This document shows, one piece after another, positions 25,196 to 34,742 of a DNA stretch of 41,403 bases (its first letter is position 1; every line of letters begins with the position of its first letter). Under the pieces are notes generated by a model. It was given only the letters and a program-made list of their open reading frames with translations. It was not told the origin of the DNA and searched no databases. The position numbers and the translations under genes were made by a program. Where the stretch lies: assembly GCA_900543715.1 (NCBI GenBank), contig UQSX01000020.1:1-41403 (forward strand), given 5' to 3'. This DNA is from an uncultured Blautia sp. (GTDB lineage Bacteria > Bacillota > Clostridia > Lachnospirales > Lachnospiraceae).

Positions 25196-26041
25196 TTATC
25201 CTTTTACACCGCCTAAGGTTACACCTTCGATAATGTATTTGGATAAGATCAGGTATACAAGAATGATCGGAACAATGGCCACTGTGATCATCATGTATAT
25301 TTTTCCCATATCAAAGTTCATGTAGTCCGCTCCACGAAGGGTTGCGATCAAAATAGGAACTGTCATTTTGTCCTTTGACTGGATAACTAATGCGGGAACG
25401 AAGTAATTATTCCAGGATCCCACAAAAGTGAAGATCGCCTGAACAGCAATAGCCGGTTTCATGATCGGAAGGACGATCTTGTTAAAAGTTTTGAATTCTC
25501 CGGAACCGTCGATTCTTGCCGCTTCCACCAGCGAAAGAGGCAGGGAAGATTCCAGATAGCTGTACATAAAATAGAATACTGACGGTGAGGCAATGGAAGG
25601 TATGATCAACGGGAGAAGAGAGTCATACATTCCCATATTTGTGATCAACCGCAGAAATCCCATAGCTGTTACCTGGGTAGGCATTACCAGAATCGCCATA
25701 ATAAAGGTAAAAGCGGCTTTCTTCATCTTAAAGTCATAGGCATAAAGTCCATATGCCGTCAATGAAGAAAAATATGTACATAAAGCCGCTGAGCAGGCGG
25801 AGACTACCAGGCTGTTGATAATTCCCTGAAACATAGGGAAGGTACCGTCATTAGCAACATTTTTTAAATTTTCCAGGAAATATTTTCCCGGCAGTGCCGA
25901 AAATCCTCTCTGAAGCTCAGCATGAGAACGGGTAGCATTGACGATCAGGATGTAGAAGAAAAACAGGCACAAAAATGAAAGTGCAATAAGAATCACATGG
26001 ACAAAAATGCTCCATGCTCTCTGTGCTGCTTTTGATTTCAT
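25196..26041 (-). CDS. Sugar ABC importer permease, MalG type
   Basis: A 281-residue inner-membrane subunit with six helices and the EAA loop EAARIDGSGEFKTFNKIVLPIMKPA (about 190-214) that docks to the ATPase. The C-terminus ends IIEGVTLGGVKG as in this family. It follows the MalF-type gene by three bases. No ATPase gene is linked; in Firmicutes such importers usually share an MsmX/UgpC-like ATPase encoded elsewhere. Confidence 0.94.
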   Translation of the reverse strand: MKSKAAQRAWSIFVHVILIALSFLCLFFFYILIVNATRSHAELQRGFSALPGKYFLENLKNVANDGTFPMFQGIINSLVVSACSAALCTYFSSLTAYGLYAYDFKMKKAAFTFIMAILVMPTQVTAMGFLRLITNMGMYDSLLPLIIPSIASPSVFYFMYSYLESSLPLSLVEAARIDGSGEFKTFNKIVLPIMKPAIAVQAIFTFVGSWNNYFVPALVIQSKDKMTVPILIATLRGADYMNFDMGKIYMMITVAIVPIILVYLILSKYIIEGVTLGGVKG

Positions 26042-26044
26042 AAC

Positions 26045-27001
26045 TTATCTCCTCCTTCTCGCTTCTTTTGCTTTTCTCTTTGCAGCAGCTTTCGATCCGT
26101 CCGGGTCTGAATCATTGGTCATCCTATATACAATAAAGCACAAAATACCGCTGATAATAAACAGGTATACAGACAGAGCACCTGCCATACCATAGTTTTT
26201 GCTCTTTAAGTGGCTGTTCAGGAACATGATCAATGTCATAGATGTTCTGTCTGGATTACCCTGTCCGTTAGTCAGGATCTGAGGTACATCAAACATCTGC
26301 AGACCGCCGATAATGGAAGTGATCAATGTGTAAGCCAGGATCGGCCTGATCAGAGGCAGAGTGATATAGAAAAATCTTTTCAGACCGCCGCAGCCGTCCA
26401 GTTCTGAGGCTTCAAAAATATCCGGACTAATCCCCATGATAGCCGCCATAAGCATAATGGTGGTATTTCCGAACCACATAAGGAAGTTCATCAATCCAAT
26501 CAAAGATCTGGTACCGAAAACCGATCCCATAAAATCAATAGGTTCTTTAATCCATCCCAGTGAGGTTAAAATGGAATTGATGGGTCCGTTTGTGGAAAAC
26601 ATGGCGAAGAACAACATGGCAAAAGCTGAGGCCATGATCAGGTTCGGGAGGTAAATAATCACCTTAAAAGCCTGTTTTCCATGGATTTTCAGACGGATAT
26701 CTGTAAACCAGCTGGCAAGAAGAAGGGCAATAACGATCTGGGGAATAAATCCGATCACCCACAGAATCAGTGTATTTCCTCCATATTTAAACATATCAGA
26801 TTTCAGAAGGCTGATATAATTCTCCAGGCCTATGAAATTCGGCCCCACTTCTTTGATTCCTGAACGATAGTATTCAAAGAAACTGTACCGGATGGTATCT
26901 ACCAGCGGAATCAGAGAAAAAATCAAAAAGCAGACGAAAAACGGAAGAATAAAAAGATATCCCCATTTTGCATAGCTGATGCTTTTACTCTTTTTTTTCA
27001 T
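26045..27001 (-). CDS. Sugar ABC importer permease, MalF type
   Basis: A 318-residue permease with six helices, a basic N-terminus, and the EAA loop FEASELDGCGGLKRFFYITLPLIRP. The C-terminal tail is very basic. It lies between the binding protein and the second permease and forms a heterodimer with the latter. A perfect hairpin precedes it. Confidence 0.94.
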   Translation of the reverse strand: MKKKSKSISYAKWGYLFILPFFVCFLIFSLIPLVDTIRYSFFEYYRSGIKEVGPNFIGLENYISLLKSDMFKYGGNTLILWVIGFIPQIVIALLLASWFTDIRLKIHGKQAFKVIIYLPNLIMASAFAMLFFAMFSTNGPINSILTSLGWIKEPIDFMGSVFGTRSLIGLMNFLMWFGNTTIMLMAAIMGISPDIFEASELDGCGGLKRFFYITLPLIRPILAYTLITSIIGGLQMFDVPQILTNGQGNPDRTSMTLIMFLNSHLKSKNYGMAGALSVYLFIISGILCFIVYRMTNDSDPDGSKAAAKRKAKEARRRR

Positions 27002-27027
27002 AAAACATCGTTCCTTTCTGTCAGAAG

Positions 27028-27052
27028 GCTGCCGTACCTTCTGTACGGCAGC
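27028..27052 (-). repeat. Hairpin between binding-protein and permease genes
   Basis: GCTGCCGTAC (27028-27037) and GTACGGCAGC (27043-27052) form a perfect 10-bp stem with a five-base loop and no T run. Such a structure at the 3' end of a binding-protein cistron usually protects that part of the mRNA, giving more binding protein than permease; this is inference from the malE-malF precedent. Confidence 0.6.
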
Positions 27053-27062
27053 ACTTTACCCT

Positions 27063-28447
27063 TTATTCCGGCCACTGTATTTCTGTAATATCCGGGTAAC
27101 GTTCTTTAATTGCAGTTTCAAAGTTTTCTTTTGCTCTCTCGAAGTCAACATTTCCCTGGAAGTAATCGCTGAAAGCATTCTGGATCAGTTCCACACATCC
27201 CTGGTCGTAAGCAGAAAGAGGAGCAATCTCAATATTTTCTGCTACCGGCACATAATATTTATAAGCATTCTGTCCTCCAAGGAATTCGGAGGAGAAGTTG
27301 GCGTCATCTTCTGCCGCTTCAGACATACCACTCTTTGTGTTAGTGAAATCCAGATAGTCTTTGGAGATCTGCAGGAGATTATCTTTATCTGCTGAAAGCG
27401 CCAGGATAATATCTTTTACATGTTCCGGATTGTCTGTTCCTGTGCAGGCATGGATATAAGAACCGCCCCAGTTATATTCCTGAGGAGGATTGGTAACTGC
27501 CCAGGCGCCTGCTTCGCCGTCCCAGTTAGGACTTAAAGTAAAATCAATTCCCCAGGGCGGAAGAAGGAATGCAAAAACTTTAGAAGCGGAACCCATCGCC
27601 TTATTCCAGTCGTCATTAAACTGGCCTTTTACCGTCTTATCATAATATCCTGCATCCAGCCATTCCTTGGAGGTTTCCACCCACTCCATGATCTGAGGAT
27701 CTACTTTAAGAGTTGTTTCACCCTCTGCTACCCAAGGCTGAGAAATACTGTTTCCATAAAGGCGGAAAGTATCTGCATAAGAAGAAAAGGTATAGTAGCC
27801 TTTTGCCTTTAATTCTTCAGCCGTAGTCTTCAATGTATCCCAGTCCTTTACTTTCTCTCCTACTGCTGCAGGATCATCTGTGCCAAATACATCTTTGGCA
27901 ATATCTCTGCGGTATACCAGAAGTCCCGGACAGCACTGCCAGGTGGAACCTCTCTGTACCCCGTCCTGGTCAGAAGCTGTTACTTTTGTAAATTCATATT
28001 GATCTGCCAGATCTTTCTCCGGATCGATTCCCAGATCTGTCAGAGGCATAGCCACATCTGCCTCGGCGTCTGTGTACTTATACACATAGTCTGTTTCAGA
28101 TAAGAAGATGTCCACTTTGTCATCTGCTGCTGCGTCCGCCTGGTTCATCAGGGCCTCATCCAGCTTCTGCTGATACACACCGTCCTGATTTGGGTTTACG
28201 ATCCAGTGGATTTCCGTTCCATCCTTTAATGTTGTAACGGTTCCGTCTGCGGAAGTCTCTTCTACTTCAGGATAAACTGCCTCTACACGGGTACGAAACT
28301 CATCATTCCAGGTATAGATGTTGATAACCTTTCCTTCTTCTGTGTTTCCGGATCCTCCCTGTCCTGAATCAGAAGAACCGCCGCAGCCTGCCAGAACGCC
28401 GGCCGCCATAATGCCTGCTAAAAGCATTGCAACCACTTTCTTTTCAT
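27063..28447 (-). CDS. Sugar-binding lipoprotein of the ABC importer; start region looks frameshifted
   Basis: A family 1 extracellular solute-binding protein of about 460 residues. The signal peptide KKVVAMLLAGIMAAGVLAGC ends in a lipobox, so the mature protein is anchored by that Cys; a Ser/Gly linker follows, then INIYTWNDEFRTRVE. The frame of the body extends upstream to 28496, but that ATG has no ribosome site and lies only a few bases past the likely transcript start. The expected start (ATG at 28447, nine bases after AGGAGG) is one base out of frame: ATG-AAAA-G would read correctly as MKKKVVAML with one more A. So a one-base deletion or sequencing error is likely. The bound sugar is unknown; linked genes suggest a beta-glucoside or beta-oligosaccharide. 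Confidence 0.85.
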
Positions 28448-28509
28448 TACATATAACCTCCTGTTCATAATTCTTTCTGTGAGATGGCCCTCTCATTGAA
28501 CATGACCAG

Positions 28510-28515
28510 ATTATA
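28510..28515 (-). promoter_or_regulatory. Likely -10 of the importer operon
   Basis: TATAAT on the minus strand with no good -35, suggesting activator dependence. Transcription would start around 28500-28504, which rules against the ATG at 28496 as the start of the binding protein. Confidence 0.45.
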
Positions 28516-28558
28516 GACGCTTTTCATTTTGGGATATATTAAAAATTTCAACAAAATG

Positions 28559-28659
28559 TCAGATTCATGACCCGTTTTGCAAAAAAACACATTCTATGTC
28601 ATGATTCTGATATTTTTCTCAGATATCTGATTTTTGTAGAAAATAAATTCCTATATAAT
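28559..28659 (+). promoter_or_regulatory. Divergent control region with operator-like repeats
   Basis: TCAGATTCATGAC (28559-28571) and GTCATGATTCTGA (28598-28610) are inverted repeats matching at 12 of 13 bases, and the palindrome TCAGATATCTGA follows at 28619-28630. A consensus TATAAT (28654-28659) with a poor -35 lies next, before the first GH94 gene. The repeated TCAGA half-sites suggest regulator binding, perhaps by the AraC protein encoded at 33894-34664. Confidence 0.55.
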
Positions 28660-28697
28660 TCCCCTAAACAAATCTGAAAAAGGAAGGAGACCGAATA

Positions 28698-31397
28698 TTG
28701 AAACCTTTATATTTCATTGATGACAAAGGCACTTTTACTGTACAGCAGCCGGAAAACATCAGTTATCTGTATTTTCCCCTGGCCTCAGAAGCCGGATTAA
28801 AAAGTGCCGTTACTCCCAATCTGGGAGGAGACTCCAAAATAGACCAGGATACCTTTCTACTGGAACCGGTAAGTGCGGAAAATCTTCATAATAACCGTTC
28901 CGGCCGGAATTTCTGGTTTGCAGTAAAGGATTCCGGCGTTTACTCTGCTGCAGGCGCCTCCAGCGAACAGGAGAGCCGGAAATTTTCTTCTCTCCAGGAT
29001 GACAATGAACTGACTGCCGGCTTTATGTGGCAGTCTGTAAAACGCACTTCCAGATCACTGCTTCTGGAGTCCACCGTTACTTCTTTTATTCCAAAGGACT
29101 GTAATGGGGAAATCATGTATGTAACTGTAAAGAATCTTTCTGAAGAAAAGCAGGAGCTGCTCCCCTATGCCGCAGTTCCTGTTTACGGACGCAGCGCCGA
29201 CAATATACGGGATCACCGGCATGTAACATCTCTTCTCCACCGTATCAGGACCGACGTATCCGGTGTTCTTGTATGTCCCACCATGTCCTTTGATGAGCGG
29301 GGCCATCAGCCTAATCACAAGATTTATTATGTAAAAGGCTGCAGCGGAAAGGGAGAATCACCTGAAAGTTTTTATCCGACAACAGAAGCTTTCCTGGGCG
29401 AAGGCGGCAGTTTTACCCATCCCTGGGCTGTCTATGAAGGGGCCCCCGGCTGTCCTCCATTTACAAGGATCGACGGGCGGGAGGCCATGGGCGCTTTCCG
29501 TTTCCCCGCATTAATCCTGGATCCCGGAGAAAAGGCCAGCTATATTCTTATGCTTGGCGTTGCCGATCAGGAAGAGGAAATAGATCAGCTCTTTGAAAAA
29601 TGCAATACTGCTGATAAAACAGAAGCTCTCCTGGAAGAAACAAAAGCTTACTGGCAGAAAAAGGTAAATGTGGGCTTCCATACAGGAGACAGGGATTTTG
29701 ACAATTATATGAAATGGGTATGTTTTCAGCCATTTCTCCGCCGCCTCTTCGGCTGTTCTTTCCTTCCTCACCATGATTATGGAAGAGGGGGCCGGGGATG
29801 GCGGGATCTGTGGCAGGACTGCCTCTCTCTTCTGTTAATGGATCCTAAAGACGTAGGAATGATGATTGAGAAAAATTTTTCCGGAGTCCGCATTGACGGC
29901 ACTAACGCTACCATCATAGGAGCCGGAGACGGAAACTTTATCGCAGACCGGAACGGAATCGCCCGTGTATGGATGGACCATGGTCTCTGGCCGCAGATGA
30001 CCACCAAGCTTTATATTGATCAGACAGGAGATATCCGGATTCTCACAAGGCAGGTTCCTTATTTTAAAGACGGACAGGCCCGGAGAGGGACCGAGCTGGA
30101 TACCCTCTGGACAGAAAGCCAGGGAAACCTTCAAATGACCGGCCAGGAACAGATCTACACCGGAAGTATCCTGGAGCATCTGCTGATCCAGCAGCTCACC
30201 GCTTTTTATGAGGTGGGAGAACACAATATCTGCCGGCTCCGGGGAGCAGACTGGAATGACGCCTTAGACATGGCATCAGAAAGAGGAGAAAGTGTAGCTT
30301 TCACCTGTGCCTATGCTGGGAATCTCCGGGAACTGGCTGAGCTGATCCGTGCTTTAGCAGACACCGGATCCGTCAAAACCACAGACCTGTTGGAAGAGCT
30401 GGAAGTTTTACTTAAGGATGATAAAGAACTTTACGATAATATCAGCGAGAAGCAGCAGGTCCTGGCCCGCTTTACTTCCCTGTGCCGCCATCATGTCAGC
30501 GGCAGACGAAAAACATTTTCTCTCCTGTCTCTTGCTGAAAATCTTGAGCACAAAGCCCAATGGCTGTCCGGGCACATCCGGAAACAGGAATGGATCCAGG
30601 CCGGCCAGGGAGAAGGCTGGTTCAACAGTTACTATGACAATCACGGCCAGGCTGTAGAAGGTATCCTGGAAGACCAGGTACGAATGATGCTTACAGGGCA
30701 GGTTTTCGCCATTATGGGAAAAGTAGCCGAGGACCCTCAGATCAGAAGCATTATAAAAAGCGCCGATCATTACTTATATGAAAAGGAAATCGGAGGATAC
30801 CGGCTGAATACAGATTTCCATGAATTAAAATTTGACCTTGGCCGGATGTTTGGATTTGCCTATGGGGAAAAGGAAAACGGAGCTGTATTCTCTCATATGG
30901 CTGTCATGTATGGAAATGCCTTATATCGCCGTGGCTATGCAAAGGAAGGCTGGAAAGTCCTGAAATCTCTGTCTGATACAGCTCTGGATTTTAACACCAG
31001 CCGGATCTATCCTGGGATTCCCGAATATTTCCGTTCAGATGGCCGGGGCATGTACCACTATCTTACAGGAGCCGCCAGCTGGTATATGCTGACCATGGTC
31101 ACCCAGGTCTTCGGCGTCCGTGGAGAAGGCGGGGATCTGATCATCGCTCCCAAACTTCTGGCTGAACAGTTTGACAGCCAGGGAAAAGCCTCCATCCAGA
31201 TTGCTTTTGCCAATAAAACTTTAGAGGTCATCTTCGAGAATACAGGCAGAAAAGATTATGGAGACTATACCCTTACTTCCGCTGTCTGTGAAGGCAGGAA
31301 ACTTCCTGTTGTTGATAATTCTTATGGGGTTCTCTCCCAAAAAACACTGGATAGTCTGGGAGATGGGTTGCATTCTGTCACTATAAAACTTATTTAA
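28698..31397 (+). CDS. GH94 glycoside phosphorylase (long type)
   Basis: An 899-residue cytoplasmic phosphorylase. The N-terminal beta-sandwich spans about 1-310, followed by a helical linker and an (alpha/alpha)6 barrel (about 340-800). The barrel contains YGRGGRGWRDLWQD and the DWND motif at 518-521 (GADWNDALDMA) that supplies the general acid. Such enzymes split a beta-glycosidic bond with phosphate, giving alpha-glucose 1-phosphate. At 899 residues it is longer than cellobiose or chitobiose phosphorylases (about 800) and near laminaribiose-type enzymes (about 900), but specificity cannot be fixed by eye. The start is a TTG with AAGGAG eight bases upstream. It leads a two-gene operon, divergent from the importer. 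Confidence 0.88.
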   Translation: MKPLYFIDDKGTFTVQQPENISYLYFPLASEAGLKSAVTPNLGGDSKIDQDTFLLEPVSAENLHNNRSGRNFWFAVKDSGVYSAAGASSEQESRKFSSLQDDNELTAGFMWQSVKRTSRSLLLESTVTSFIPKDCNGEIMYVTVKNLSEEKQELLPYAAVPVYGRSADNIRDHRHVTSLLHRIRTDVSGVLVCPTMSFDERGHQPNHKIYYVKGCSGKGESPESFYPTTEAFLGEGGSFTHPWAVYEGAPGCPPFTRIDGREAMGAFRFPALILDPGEKASYILMLGVADQEEEIDQLFEKCNTADKTEALLEETKAYWQKKVNVGFHTGDRDFDNYMKWVCFQPFLRRLFGCSFLPHHDYGRGGRGWRDLWQDCLSLLLMDPKDVGMMIEKNFSGVRIDGTNATIIGAGDGNFIADRNGIARVWMDHGLWPQMTTKLYIDQTGDIRILTRQVPYFKDGQARRGTELDTLWTESQGNLQMTGQEQIYTGSILEHLLIQQLTAFYEVGEHNICRLRGADWNDALDMASERGESVAFTCAYAGNLRELAELIRALADTGSVKTTDLLEELEVLLKDDKELYDNISEKQQVLARFTSLCRHHVSGRRKTFSLLSLAENLEHKAQWLSGHIRKQEWIQAGQGEGWFNSYYDNHGQAVEGILEDQVRMMLTGQVFAIMGKVAEDPQIRSIIKSADHYLYEKEIGGYRLNTDFHELKFDLGRMFGFAYGEKENGAVFSHMAVMYGNALYRRGYAKEGWKVLKSLSDTALDFNTSRIYPGIPEYFRSDGRGMYHYLTGAASWYMLTMVTQVFGVRGEGGDLIIAPKLLAEQFDSQGKASIQIAFANKTLEVIFENTGRKDYGDYTLTSAVCEGRKLPVVDNSYGVLSQKTLDSLGDGLHSVTIKLI

Positions 31398-31424
31398 ATA
31401 GAAATTGAAAGGCAGGTATTCATA

Positions 31425-33836
31425 ATGAAATACGGATATTTTGATGATAAAAACCGAGAATATGTAATTGAACGGCCGGATACCCCGGCTCCCTGGGTGA
31501 ATTATCTGGGTTCTCCTGAATATGGGGCTATCATCTCCAACAATGCAGGAGGATACAGTTTCGCCAAATCAGGCGCTAATGGAAGGATCCTCCGGTATGT
31601 ATTCAATAATTTCGATCAGCCGGGACGATACCTCTATATCCGGGATAACCAGTCAAAAGATTACTGGTCTGCTTCCTGGCAGCCGGTAGGAAAAGATCTG
31701 GACAGATATGACAGCCAGTGCCGTCATGGTCTGGGCTATACAAAAATGACTGCTTCCTATGCCGGGATCCGTTCCGAAGCTCTCTATTATGTTCCTCTTG
31801 GAAAAACCTATGAAGTATGGGGGCTTACAGTGACCAATGAGTCTTCTGAGTCCCGGGAACTTACTTTAACCGGATACGGAGAATTTACCAATCACAGCAA
31901 TTACGAGCAGGATCAGGTCAATCTTCAGTACTCTCTTTTTATAACCAGGACCCTGTTCCGGAATAATTCCATTATCCAGCAGATACACGGAAACCTGGAT
32001 GCCCAGCCGGAGGACAGGCTTGTAGATGAAAAAAATGTCACAGAACGGTTTTTCGGTCTGGCAGGGGAAAATGTTTCTTCCTACTGCGGAGACAAGGATG
32101 TTTTCCTTGGAAAATATCACGGATATGGAAATCCCCAGGGTGTAGTGTCCGGAGATCTGGGAAATGTCACCAGCTATAATGAAAACTCCTGCGGCGCTCT
32201 CTCCTGCATCGTGACATTACAGCCGGGAGAATCCAAAACCATCCTCTTTGTCCTGGGAATGGATTCCTCTGAAAAATGTGCAGAAATTCTGGCTTCCTAC
32301 AAAAATCCACAGGAACAGATCTTCCAGGAGGTTGAAGCGCTGAAAGCAGACTGGAACGGCAGACTGGATCATCTCCAGGTAAAGACACCCAGTCCTGCCT
32401 TTAACACTATGATCAATACCTGGAATGCCTATAACTGTTTCATAACTTTCATCTGGTCCCGGGCCGCTTCCTTTATCTACTGCGGTCTGCGCAACGGATA
32501 CGGCTACCGTGACACAGTACAGGATATCCAGGGGATCATCCATCTTTCACCGGAAATGGCGGCTGAAAAAATACGTTTCATGCTGTCTGCCCAGGTAAAC
32601 AACGGGGGAGGACTCCCTCTTGTGAAGTTCACCCATAACCCGGGACATGAGGATACTCCTGACGATCCTTCCTATGTGCAGGCTACGGGACATCCGGCAT
32701 ACCGGGCAGACGATGCCCTATGGCTGTTCCCTACGGTCTATAAATATATTTCTGAAACAGGAAATACCGGCTTTCTGGATGAAGTCATCCCCTTTGCCAA
32801 TAAAGAGGAGGGCAGCGTCTATGAACATCTGAAACGGGCAATCCGGTTCTCTCTGGATCATCTGGGGCCTCATGGCATGCCGGCAGGATTGTATGCAGAC
32901 TGGAATGACTGTCTCCGTCTGGGCGCCCAGGGAGAATCTTCTTTTGTTGCCCTGCAGTTTTACTATGCGCTGACCTTAATGAAGACATTTGCTCTTCATA
33001 AAAAAGATGACCAGTATCTCCGTTTTCTGGAAGAGACTCAGAAAAACATGGGAGAAAAGATCCAGGCTCTGTGCTGGGATGAAGACCGCTTTATCCGGGG
33101 ATATACCGAATCCGGAGACCGGATCGGCGCCGCCGAAGATCCGGAGGCTAACTTCTGGCTAAATCCTCAGAGCTGGGCAGTGATCAGCGGCCTGGCTGCC
33201 GAAGACCAGGGAGATCTTATCATGGAAAATGTCCATAAACGTCTCAATACCCAATACGGAGCCATCCTTATGGATCCTCCTTATCACGCTCATGCCTTCG
33301 ACGGCGCTCTGGCGGTGATCTATAATCAGGGTGTGAAAGAAAATGCCGGTATCTTTTCTCAGTCTCAGGGATGGCTGATCCTGGCAGAGGCGCTGAAGGG
33401 ACATGGAGAACGGGCATTTGAATATTTCCTGGAAAATGCTCCGGCAGCCCAGAATGACCAGGCAGAGATCCGCCGTCTGGAGCCCTACTGCTACGGTCAG
33501 TTTACAGAGGGCCGGGCCAGCAGCCACTTTGGCCGGTCTCATGTCCACTGGCTCACAGGTACCGCCTCAACGGTTATGGTCGGATGTGTAGAAGGTATTT
33601 TAGGACTCCGTCCCGATCTGGAGGGTATCCGGATCTCCCCTTCTGTTCCGAAGGACTGGGATCATTTTGAGATCCGCAAAGATTTCCGTGGAAGGAAACT
33701 GCATATTTCTGTAGAGAATCCTTCCGGTCATGAATCCGGATGTGTAAAACTGCTCTTAAACGGCAAAGAACTGGAGGATAATTATATCCCGGAAAAATTG
33801 CTTCTGGATGAAAATGAAATCACTCTGATCCTTTAA
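31425..33836 (+). CDS. GH94 phosphorylase (cellobiose/chitobiose/cellobionate-type length)
   Basis: An 803-residue GH94 enzyme only distantly related to its neighbour. The N-terminus MKYGYFDDKNREYVIERPD and PAPWVNYLG are typical of cellobiose- and chitobiose-phosphorylase relatives. The barrel has GYRDTVQD and the catalytic DWND at 492-495 in YADWNDCLRLG, and the C-terminal part keeps QGVKENAGIFSQSQGW and HWLTGTAS. The reaction is phosphorolysis of a beta-linked disaccharide (or sugar acid) to a sugar 1-phosphate. The segment after QDIQG (NNGGGLPLVKFTHNPGHEDT) differs from cellobiose phosphorylases and may set acceptor choice. GGCAGG precedes the ATG; 27 bases separate the two GH94 genes. Confidence 0.88.
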   Translation: MKYGYFDDKNREYVIERPDTPAPWVNYLGSPEYGAIISNNAGGYSFAKSGANGRILRYVFNNFDQPGRYLYIRDNQSKDYWSASWQPVGKDLDRYDSQCRHGLGYTKMTASYAGIRSEALYYVPLGKTYEVWGLTVTNESSESRELTLTGYGEFTNHSNYEQDQVNLQYSLFITRTLFRNNSIIQQIHGNLDAQPEDRLVDEKNVTERFFGLAGENVSSYCGDKDVFLGKYHGYGNPQGVVSGDLGNVTSYNENSCGALSCIVTLQPGESKTILFVLGMDSSEKCAEILASYKNPQEQIFQEVEALKADWNGRLDHLQVKTPSPAFNTMINTWNAYNCFITFIWSRAASFIYCGLRNGYGYRDTVQDIQGIIHLSPEMAAEKIRFMLSAQVNNGGGLPLVKFTHNPGHEDTPDDPSYVQATGHPAYRADDALWLFPTVYKYISETGNTGFLDEVIPFANKEEGSVYEHLKRAIRFSLDHLGPHGMPAGLYADWNDCLRLGAQGESSFVALQFYYALTLMKTFALHKKDDQYLRFLEETQKNMGEKIQALCWDEDRFIRGYTESGDRIGAAEDPEANFWLNPQSWAVISGLAAEDQGDLIMENVHKRLNTQYGAILMDPPYHAHAFDGALAVIYNQGVKENAGIFSQSQGWLILAEALKGHGERAFEYFLENAPAAQNDQAEIRRLEPYCYGQFTEGRASSHFGRSHVHWLTGTASTVMVGCVEGILGLRPDLEGIRISPSVPKDWDHFEIRKDFRGRKLHISVENPSGHESGCVKLLLNGKELEDNYIPEKLLLDENEITLIL

Positions 33837-33837
33837 A

Positions 33838-33886
33838 AAACAGCACCGGATAAGGCCTGCACAGAAAGCCTTATCCGGTGCTGTTT
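33838..33886. terminator. Bidirectional terminator after the GH94 pair
   Basis: AAACAGCACCGGATAAGGC (33838-33856) and its exact reverse complement (33868-33886) form a 19-bp perfect stem with an 11-base loop and T runs on both strands. It separates the GH94 operon from the converging AraC gene. Confidence 0.9.
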
Positions 33887-33893
33887 CCACTTC

Positions 33894-34664
33894 TTATGGT
33901 TCAGACTCTGTTTCTTTTGTAATATCCCACTGTACCATATAATATTCGTCCCGGTACTTTTTCGGAGTCATTCCAACTACCTCACGAAACTGCTGGATAA
34001 AATGGCTCTGGGAAGAAAAAGCCAGACGGTTTGCAATTTCTATCATGGAATAATCACTGTATCTCAGCATGTTCTTTGCCATTTCAATTTTTTGTTTTCG
34101 TATATATGCGCTGACGGATTCTCCAGTCTCTTTTTTAAACAGCCTGGAAAGATAGCTGGCAGAAACCCCCAGCTCATCAGCCAGATCTTCAATGGTGATC
34201 CGCTCCTTAATATGGGAATATATATACTCTTTGCAGACATTAATATGTCTGGAATTAGTATCGCTGCGGAAATATTTTCGCATTTTTTCCGTATAATCCA
34301 TGACCATCTCGTCATGAAGCTTCTGGACCTGTTCTTTTGTGGAAATATCGTCCAGTTTCTGAATATAAAAGTCGCTAAGCCTGAAAGCCTGTTCCAGCTC
34401 CATGCCATTTTGCCTGCACAGACGGGTGATCATAGCCGTTGTGATTACAAAATGATATTTCAGATTTATCACAGGGTCCTTGGATAAAACGCCTACACCT
34501 TCCTCTTCTACAAAACGACCTTGTTCGCAGTTTTTCTTTACCTGTTCTACATCTCCGCTGGCCACAGCCCGGTAGAATAAAAATTCCTCAGTGGGCTCCC
34601 TATGTTCCATCTCATCTATATCATCATCTGCCTCTAGCAGAAGCCACTCATTCTTATAAGCCAT
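33894..34664 (-). CDS. AraC-family transcriptional regulator
   Basis: A 256-residue regulator with an acidic N-terminal region (EADDDIDEMEHREPTEE), a helical middle domain (about 28-145) that I do not recognise as a cupin, and two helix-turn-helix motifs at about 158-245 (ITIEDLADELGVSASYLSRLFKKETG, and the second ending GMTPKKYRDEY). This helical-sensor type occurs beside sugar-use genes in Lachnospiraceae. GGAGG lies nine bases before the ATG at 34664. It converges on the GH94 pair and is a reasonable controller of the importer/GH94 divergon. Confidence 0.9.
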   Translation of the reverse strand: MAYKNEWLLLEADDDIDEMEHREPTEEFLFYRAVASGDVEQVKKNCEQGRFVEEEGVGVLSKDPVINLKYHFVITTAMITRLCRQNGMELEQAFRLSDFYIQKLDDISTKEQVQKLHDEMVMDYTEKMRKYFRSDTNSRHINVCKEYIYSHIKERITIEDLADELGVSASYLSRLFKKETGESVSAYIRKQKIEMAKNMLRYSDYSMIEIANRLAFSSQSHFIQQFREVVGMTPKKYRDEYYMVQWDITKETESEP

Positions 34665-34742
34665 AAATTACGCCCTCCTCTAAACAGATTTTTCCTTTCT
34701 GTTCATTATACAGGAAATACGAGATCTTTTTCAATTCTTACA

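Noticed and set aside
27063..28496. Binding-protein start at the ATG at 28496
   Set aside because: It has no ribosome site and is only a few bases after the likely transcript start; the extra residues (MRGPSHRKNYEQ) do not look like a signal peptide.
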